From contig CAWAQJ010000017.1 in the NCBI GenBank assembly GCA_963784175.1, positions 79,919-143,918 of the forward strand: DNA of 64,000 nucleotides, read 5' to 3'. Shown here in pieces: positions 59,714 to 64,000 of this stretch. The DNA comes from JAIBJN01 sp963784175. Its GTDB lineage: Bacteria > Actinomycetota > Thermoleophilia > Gaiellales > Gaiellaceae. The notes under the pieces are model-generated. The model was not told the origin of the DNA, made no database searches, and saw only the letters and a list, made by a program, of their open reading frames with translations. The translations under genes were made by a program, and so were the position numbers. Within the stretch, counting starts at the first letter, position 1. The number at the start of each line of letters is the position of its first letter.

Positions 59714-60991
59714 ATGACTGCCGCCATGACGACTCGCAACGCGCGCGGGGGCACGCTCGTGCTCGGCGGAGGGTTCGCGGGGAGCTACGTCGCGCGCCTC
59801 CTGGGCAAGGCGGGCGCGACGATCGTGAGCCGCGAGAACTTCATGCTCTATACGCCGATGCTCCCCGAGGCGGCATCGGGCACGCTCGAGCCGCGCCACG
59901 TCGTCGTGCCGCTGCGCGCGATGTGCCCGCACGCCGACCTCATCCTCGGCGAGATCACGCAGCTCGACGAGGCTGCGAACACCGTCCGCGTCGTCGCCGA
60001 GGGGGCCGAGCTCGACCTCGCCTACGAGAACCTCGTCGTCGCCCTCGGCTCGATCTCCCGCACGCTCCCCGTCCCGGGCCTGGCCGAGCACGGGATCGGC
60101 TTCAGGTCGCTCGCCGACGCGATCCACCTCCGCAACCACGTCCTGCGCGAGCTGGAGGCGGCCGCGGCCAACCCGGACGAGCCGGAGCGCCACTTGACGT
60201 TCGTCTTCATCGGCGCCGGCTATGCAGGCGTCGAGGCGCTTGCGGAGCTCTCCGACCTCGTCCGCGACGCGATGCGCTACTACCCCGGGCTGAAGAAAGC
60301 GCCGCAGCGTTGGGTGCTCGTGGACGCGGCGCCAAAGATCCTCCCGGAGATCCCGAGGCGCCTCGGCGAGTACGCCGCGCGCGAGCTGGCCAAGCGCGGC
60401 GTCGACATCCGGGTCTCGACCACGCTCGAGTCGGTGGACGCCGAAGGCGCCGTTCTCTCCGACGGGACGCGCTTCGAGACCCACACGCTCGTCTGGACGG
60501 CCGGCGTGCGCTCGAGCCCGCTCCTCGCCGAGTTCGGCCTCCCGCTGGACGACAAGGGCCGCGTCGTCGTGGGCCCGACACTGAAGGTCGAGGGGCGCGA
60601 GAACGTCTGGTCGCTCGGCGACTGCGCCCGCGTCCCCAACGAGGCAACCCCGGACCACCCCGACCCACCGACCTGCCAGCACGCGCTCCGCCAGGCCCGC
60701 CGGCTGGCGAAGAACATCAAGGGCGAGTCGAAGCCCTATCGCTACCGGATGCTCGGCCAGGTGGCGACGCTGGGCCGCTACAAGGGGATCGCCGATGTGC
60801 TCGGCCTGCGCTTCCGCGGCTTCATCGGCTGGTTCATCACGCGGACGTACCACCTGTTCCAGCTCCCGCTCGTCTCGCGAAAGCTCCGGGTGATCGTCGA
60901 CTGGACGGTGGCGCTGCTCTTCCGCCGCGACATCGCCGAGCTCTCCATGCTCGGCCACCCCGCGCCGCTCGCGGATCCGCACGAGAAGTAG
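59714..60991 (+). CDS. NAD(P)/FAD-dependent oxidoreductase (type II NADH dehydrogenase-like)
   Basis: A 425-residue flavoprotein: the FAD site TLVLGGGFAGSYVARLLG, NFMLYTPMLPEAASGTLEPR, VALGSISRTLPVPGLAE, the NAD site TFVFIGAGYAGVEALAEL, ETHTLVWTAGVRSSPLL, and VWSLGDCARVPNE (second FAD motif). The HALRQARRLAKNI and GWFITRTYHLFQLPL segments near the end fit the membrane-binding C-terminus of NDH-2. It would pass electrons from NADH to menaquinone without pumping protons. ATG 59714 is used; ATG 59726 is also possible. It is divergent from the LOG-like gene. Confidence 0.9.
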   Translation: MTAAMTTRNARGGTLVLGGGFAGSYVARLLGKAGATIVSRENFMLYTPMLPEAASGTLEPRHVVVPLRAMCPHADLILGEITQLDEAANTVRVVAEGAELDLAYENLVVALGSISRTLPVPGLAEHGIGFRSLADAIHLRNHVLRELEAAAANPDEPERHLTFVFIGAGYAGVEALAELSDLVRDAMRYYPGLKKAPQRWVLVDAAPKILPEIPRRLGEYAARELAKRGVDIRVSTTLESVDAEGAVLSDGTRFETHTLVWTAGVRSSPLLAEFGLPLDDKGRVVVGPTLKVEGRENVWSLGDCARVPNEATPDHPDPPTCQHALRQARRLAKNIKGESKPYRYRMLGQVATLGRYKGIADVLGLRFRGFIGWFITRTYHLFQLPLVSRKLRVIVDWTVALLFRRDIAELSMLGHPAPLADPHEK

Positions 60992-61018
60992 AGGGGCGCC
61001 CGATTCCGGGCGCCCCTC
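60991..61018. terminator. Bidirectional hairpin terminator
   Basis: GAGGGGCGCCCG and CGGGCGCCCCTC form a perfect 12-bp stem around ATTC, beginning at the last base of the NDH-2-like gene and 19 nt from the convergent M36 gene's stop. It can serve both strands. No T-run is present. Confidence 0.7.
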
Positions 61019-61036
61019 CAGTCGGATTCGGCCTCC

Positions 61037-63820
61037 CTAGAGGAAGCGGAAGAACGCGCGGTGCTGCTTACCGTCGTCGCGCGTGAGCACGAGCTCACGG
61101 CACGTCCCCGCCCACTCCTCGAGCGTCTTCCAGTTGTAGTGGAAGACACCCTGCGGGTTCACGGTCAGCTGCGAGTTCCCCGGGGTCACGGTGTCGACCG
61201 GGAACTCCCGCGGGGTGATGAACGCCGGGTCCTGGCTCGGAACCCGGAGCGTCGCGCAGTCCACCTTGCGCGAGAACGGCGAGCCGCTGTCCTTGAGAAC
61301 GTCCAGCTGCTTGTAGCCGTCCGCGGTGAACCTGAGCGGCACGGCATCGCCGGCATCCACCTCGTTCAGCGCGCCGTACGGTTGCACGACCGGGCTCTGG
61401 AAGCCGCGCAGGCACTGCGGGGCCGTGTCGTACGCCTCGTTGTTGTCGTCGCGGTTCGTCGTTCCCTGAACGGCACTGAAGCCGAGCCCGCGGCGGGCGA
61501 ACGACGCCCACAACATGCACGTGTCCTCGCCGTCCGAGAGCTCGTCGCCGGCGGCGATGATGGCCCGGCTCGAGACGACCAACCCGGGCCCGCAACCCTG
61601 CATCTTCAGCCCGTCCATCACGTACTGGATCGCACGGTTGTTTCCGCCCGTGTTCCAGGCCTCGTAGACCTGCGGATTGAAGCCGTGCTTGTCGATCTGG
61701 TCCCAGGTCATGTCCCAGAGGACCGCCGCCCAGCCGTGGCCCAGGCCGTGCGGCAGCGCCAGCGAGGTTCCGTTCAGCCAGCCGTTCGTCTTGATGCTGT
61801 CGTACGTGAACGGCTGAGTCTCCATGGTGCGGGAGTAGGGCCTCGGGCGCAGCCCGTTGCCGGAACGGTTCTCCTGGAAGAGCACGTACGGCACGAGCCC
61901 ACGGGTCCCTGCCGGATCGTCGAGCTCCGGGTTGAGGAGCAACGAGATGGCGAGGTAGTCGCTCCAGCCTTCGCCCGCCTGCTCGTTGCCGCTCAGGCAG
62001 TTGACCGCGGGACCGCCGGTGAGGCGGTTGGAGACGCCGTGGCCGTACTCGTGGAAGATGATCCCGGTGTCGAAGTCGCCGTCCCGGATCCCCGGATGCG
62101 CAGGGTGCTTGCGGACGTTGCCGGTCTTCGGCCCCGCCGCGATGGCGGCCTTGATCGCCGCGCCGTCGGTCGCTCCGACGGCGATGGTCGGGATGCCGGG
62201 CGGCGCCGCGACGAAGGAGCCGCCCATGATCGGCGGGTTGTCCGACGTGTGCACGACGACGAGGGCATCGGCGCCAGCCGCCTCGGCGGCGTGCGCCCGC
62301 TGGAGGAACTGGCACTCGGACGCTCCCGTGCCTCCGTCCGCAACCGCGATCCAGCTCGCGGGAGCGGGGCTCGGGTAGTTCGAGGCCAGACAGCCCAGAC
62401 CGACGTAGACCAGCGTCCGACCGGGAAGTCCGGCAGGCGTGGCCGGCGGGCCGAACCGCGCCCAGGTGGCGCCGAACTCGCCGACGCCGTCGACGACGAG
62501 CTGGTTCTGGCGGCCGAGCTGGTTGCCGGGCCACAGGTACATCTGCATCCGTGGCACGCCGGTGCCGGGCGTCGGCTCCGTCGGCGTGGAGAAGTTGGCG
62601 TTGTTGGTGCCGCTTCCGTCGGCCGCCTCGCAGCGGACGTAGTCACCGCCGAGGCCGCCGCGGCCGTAGTTGTTGGCCTGGAAGTTGCCGGCTGCCTCGT
62701 CGAGCCCGTAGCGGTAGAGGACGTCGTGGATCATGTTGCAGCCGTAGAAGAGGTTGGTGGTCACAGCCTCGCGATACGCCTGCGAGTGCTGCGAGAAATC
62801 GACCGGGAAGTCGAAGTCCAGGCCCGGGCCACCGCTCGGGCTGCCGCCGAAGTCCTCTTGCTCGTTGTCGTCCTGGTCGAGGTACGCGTGGTTGTTGTTC
62901 CCGCGCGTGATCGTGAACTCGGCGCCCGGAATGCCGTTGGTGTCATGCCAGCCGAACGGCGATGCGAGCCCATCGGCAGGGTTCTCGACGAGCTGGCGCG
63001 GTGCGTCGTTCGGGCTCTCGTCAGGGAGCCGGAAGACGCGGTAGCTCGACCCGTCGACCACCGGGTTGGGCGAGACCGGATAGACGGTCGCCGCCTGTGC
63101 CGTGAGGTTCGTGCGTGCGAGCGTCTGCGCAAGATCCCCGAGGCTGTCCTGGTTCGTCCAGTCCTCGGCTGCGAGCAACTCGCCGGTCTCGGCGTCCACG
63201 GTGGCGTTCCAGAGGTGGACGTCGGACGAGTCGTCGATCGTGACCTGCCACGCGAGCCGAAGCCCGTCCGAGGTCGACTGCCAGCCCAGGCGAGCCGGGA
63301 TGGGCCCTTCGGAGATGCCCCCGTTGGAGACCACCGTCTTCTGGGCCGGGCCGTCGCTCTGGCTGAGAATGCGCAGGTTCGCCGGGTCGTCGAGGTCGAG
63401 ACCCTCGGCCGCCGCCTCGACAGCCTGCGTCGCCCCGAGATCCTCGTCGCCCGAGGCGCCCGAGGTAAGGCCGTCGACGAGGCTCCCGGCGGCGAAGACG
63501 ACCCTGCCGTCGCTGCCGACGTTGACCGTGACGTGGCCTCCGAAGACCTCGAGGCTCCGGAAGCGCTGGTTGAGGTTCACATGCGTCACGCCGCTCGCCG
63601 TGCTCCGGTAGCTGGTCGTGACAACGAGGTTGGCGACGTCGGCGCGCGTTACACCGAGATCGGCCGCATTTGTCGTGACGTGGTCGAGCGCGATCGACAG
63701 CGCATCCACCCCCGGCTGGGACTCGCCGGCCCCGTCCGTCGCCGACATGGAGCCCGGCACGAGCACGAGCGCCATGAGGGCGGCGACGAGGACCGCGAGC
63801 GGTCCATGCCTCCCAAGCAT
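61037..63820 (-). CDS. Secreted M36 (fungalysin) metalloprotease with PA domain
   Basis: A 927-residue exported protease: a signal peptide (PLAVLVAALMALVLVPGSMS), a fungalysin propeptide (FTP) region (SIALDHVTTNAADLGVTRAD; THVNLNQRFRSLEVFGGHVTV), the catalytic domain with HEYGHGVSNRL and the third zinc ligand Glu in GEGWSDYLAI, and a PA domain inserted in it (GRTLVYVGLGCLASNYP). Downstream is a beta-domain ending TCRELVLTRDDGKQHRAFFR. AAAGGGGG precedes ATG 63820, which I prefer to the start 11 codons upstream. A second gene just upstream in transcription ends with nearly the same tail. Confidence 0.92.
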   Translation of the reverse strand: MLGRHGPLAVLVAALMALVLVPGSMSATDGAGESQPGVDALSIALDHVTTNAADLGVTRADVANLVVTTSYRSTASGVTHVNLNQRFRSLEVFGGHVTVNVGSDGRVVFAAGSLVDGLTSGASGDEDLGATQAVEAAAEGLDLDDPANLRILSQSDGPAQKTVVSNGGISEGPIPARLGWQSTSDGLRLAWQVTIDDSSDVHLWNATVDAETGELLAAEDWTNQDSLGDLAQTLARTNLTAQAATVYPVSPNPVVDGSSYRVFRLPDESPNDAPRQLVENPADGLASPFGWHDTNGIPGAEFTITRGNNNHAYLDQDDNEQEDFGGSPSGGPGLDFDFPVDFSQHSQAYREAVTTNLFYGCNMIHDVLYRYGLDEAAGNFQANNYGRGGLGGDYVRCEAADGSGTNNANFSTPTEPTPGTGVPRMQMYLWPGNQLGRQNQLVVDGVGEFGATWARFGPPATPAGLPGRTLVYVGLGCLASNYPSPAPASWIAVADGGTGASECQFLQRAHAAEAAGADALVVVHTSDNPPIMGGSFVAAPPGIPTIAVGATDGAAIKAAIAAGPKTGNVRKHPAHPGIRDGDFDTGIIFHEYGHGVSNRLTGGPAVNCLSGNEQAGEGWSDYLAISLLLNPELDDPAGTRGLVPYVLFQENRSGNGLRPRPYSRTMETQPFTYDSIKTNGWLNGTSLALPHGLGHGWAAVLWDMTWDQIDKHGFNPQVYEAWNTGGNNRAIQYVMDGLKMQGCGPGLVVSSRAIIAAGDELSDGEDTCMLWASFARRGLGFSAVQGTTNRDDNNEAYDTAPQCLRGFQSPVVQPYGALNEVDAGDAVPLRFTADGYKQLDVLKDSGSPFSRKVDCATLRVPSQDPAFITPREFPVDTVTPGNSQLTVNPQGVFHYNWKTLEEWAGTCRELVLTRDDGKQHRAFFRFL

Positions 63821-63910
63821 TTGGTACCCCCTTTTGCTGCCCCGCACGGCCATCGAGGCATCGCGATACTGACAGCAGAGGCAGTCTTAAGGCTCCGACC
63901 CGATTAAGCA

Positions 63911-63936
63911 AGGAGCGCCCGTTGCCGGGCGCTCCT
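63911..63936 (-). terminator. Terminator hairpin of the gene entering at 64000
   Basis: AGGAGCGCCCG and CGGGCGCTCCT form an 11-bp stem with a TTGC loop, 26 nt beyond the stop of the partial gene. It is nearly the same hairpin design as at 60991-61018. Confidence 0.65.
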
Positions 63937-63961
63937 CGGTTCGTTTCTGCCGGCCGGTCGG

Positions 63962-64000
63962 CTAGCGGAAGCTGAAGAAGGCGCGGTGCTGCATGCCGTC
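63962..64000 (-). CDS. C-terminus of a second protein with M36-type tail (partial)
   Basis: Only the last 12 codons are present: DGMQHRAFFSFR then TAG. They closely match the end of the M36 protease just downstream (DGKQHRAFFRFL). A secreted paralogue, perhaps a second M36 protease, or another protein sharing the same C-terminal module is likely. Nothing more can be said from this fragment. Confidence 0.6.
   Translation of the reverse strand, partial: DGMQHRAFFSFR

Overview
The window is about 70% GC by eye, densely packed, and reads as chromosome from a high-GC actinobacterium. Gene content (caa3-type oxidase with interleaved UspA-like genes, ECF sigma/anti-sigma pairs, an ANTAR regulator, DUF6458, actinobacterial-type phage-holin-family and MMPL proteins) and style suggest the class Thermoleophilia (Gaiella-like). 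That placement is inference from recall, not from a search. Many genes overlap by 1-4 bases (ATGA or GTGA junctions), and several convergent pairs share a CTAG.

Layout. 1-3.1 kb: end of tatC, an amidohydrolase, a TPR membrane protein, a STAS anti-anti-sigma factor and a cytochrome c lipoprotein. 3.3-8.4 kb (minus): the oxidase operon ctaC-ctaD-UspA2-ctaE-UspA-TM. 8.4-10.3 kb: DUF6458, a 21-codon membrane micropeptide with its own ribosome site and terminator, an SDR oxidoreductase and a 37-aa membrane peptide divergent from a LysR gene. Two copies of a ~165-nt structured repeat lie at 3094-3260 and 9003-9164, each ending 2-3 nt from the stop codon of a minus-strand gene. 11.2-14.8 kb: anti-sigma/ECF sigma pair, PQQ-type sugar dehydrogenase, second LysR regulator. 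14.8-19.5 kb: FtsX-like permease plus double ABC ATPase. 19.5-26.6 kb: GAF-GGDEF cyclase, small membrane and hypothetical genes, TolB-like propeller, hydrolase, ANTAR protein, a frameshifted flippase-like gene, tRNA-Lys(CTT).

27-38.5 kb is a surface-polysaccharide region: WbpI/A/B/D-like genes for a diacetamido uronic acid sugar nucleotide (the WbpE aminotransferase is not here), a SpoIID/LytB-domain secreted protein, a Ser/Thr kinase, and the rml operon (macro domain-rmlA-rmlC-rmlD-APH-like kinase-rmlB) for dTDP-rhamnose. 38.5-49.6 kb: lipoprotein, MMPL transporter, hsp20-lon, M23 peptidase, paired half-length TauE/SafE proteins, trehalose-phosphatase, PLP decarboxylase. 49.6-64 kb: PolX, dolichol-phosphate-mannose-type glycosyltransferase, thioredoxin, thiL, thiD, MrfA-like helicase, an RTX-repeat protein, DUF1272 and LOG-like proteins, an NDH-2-type oxidoreductase, a fungalysin (M36) protease and the tail of a second protein with the same C-terminal end.

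Quality note. At least six otherwise convincing genes contain frameshifts, nearly all explained by one extra base: flippase 25.54 kb, SpoIID 31.11 kb, thioredoxin 52.14 kb, thiL 52.83 kb, and a dense patch at 58.1-59.25 kb. Uncorrected sequencing or assembly indels explain this better than biology. No CRISPR array, rRNA, complete insertion sequence or prophage was seen.
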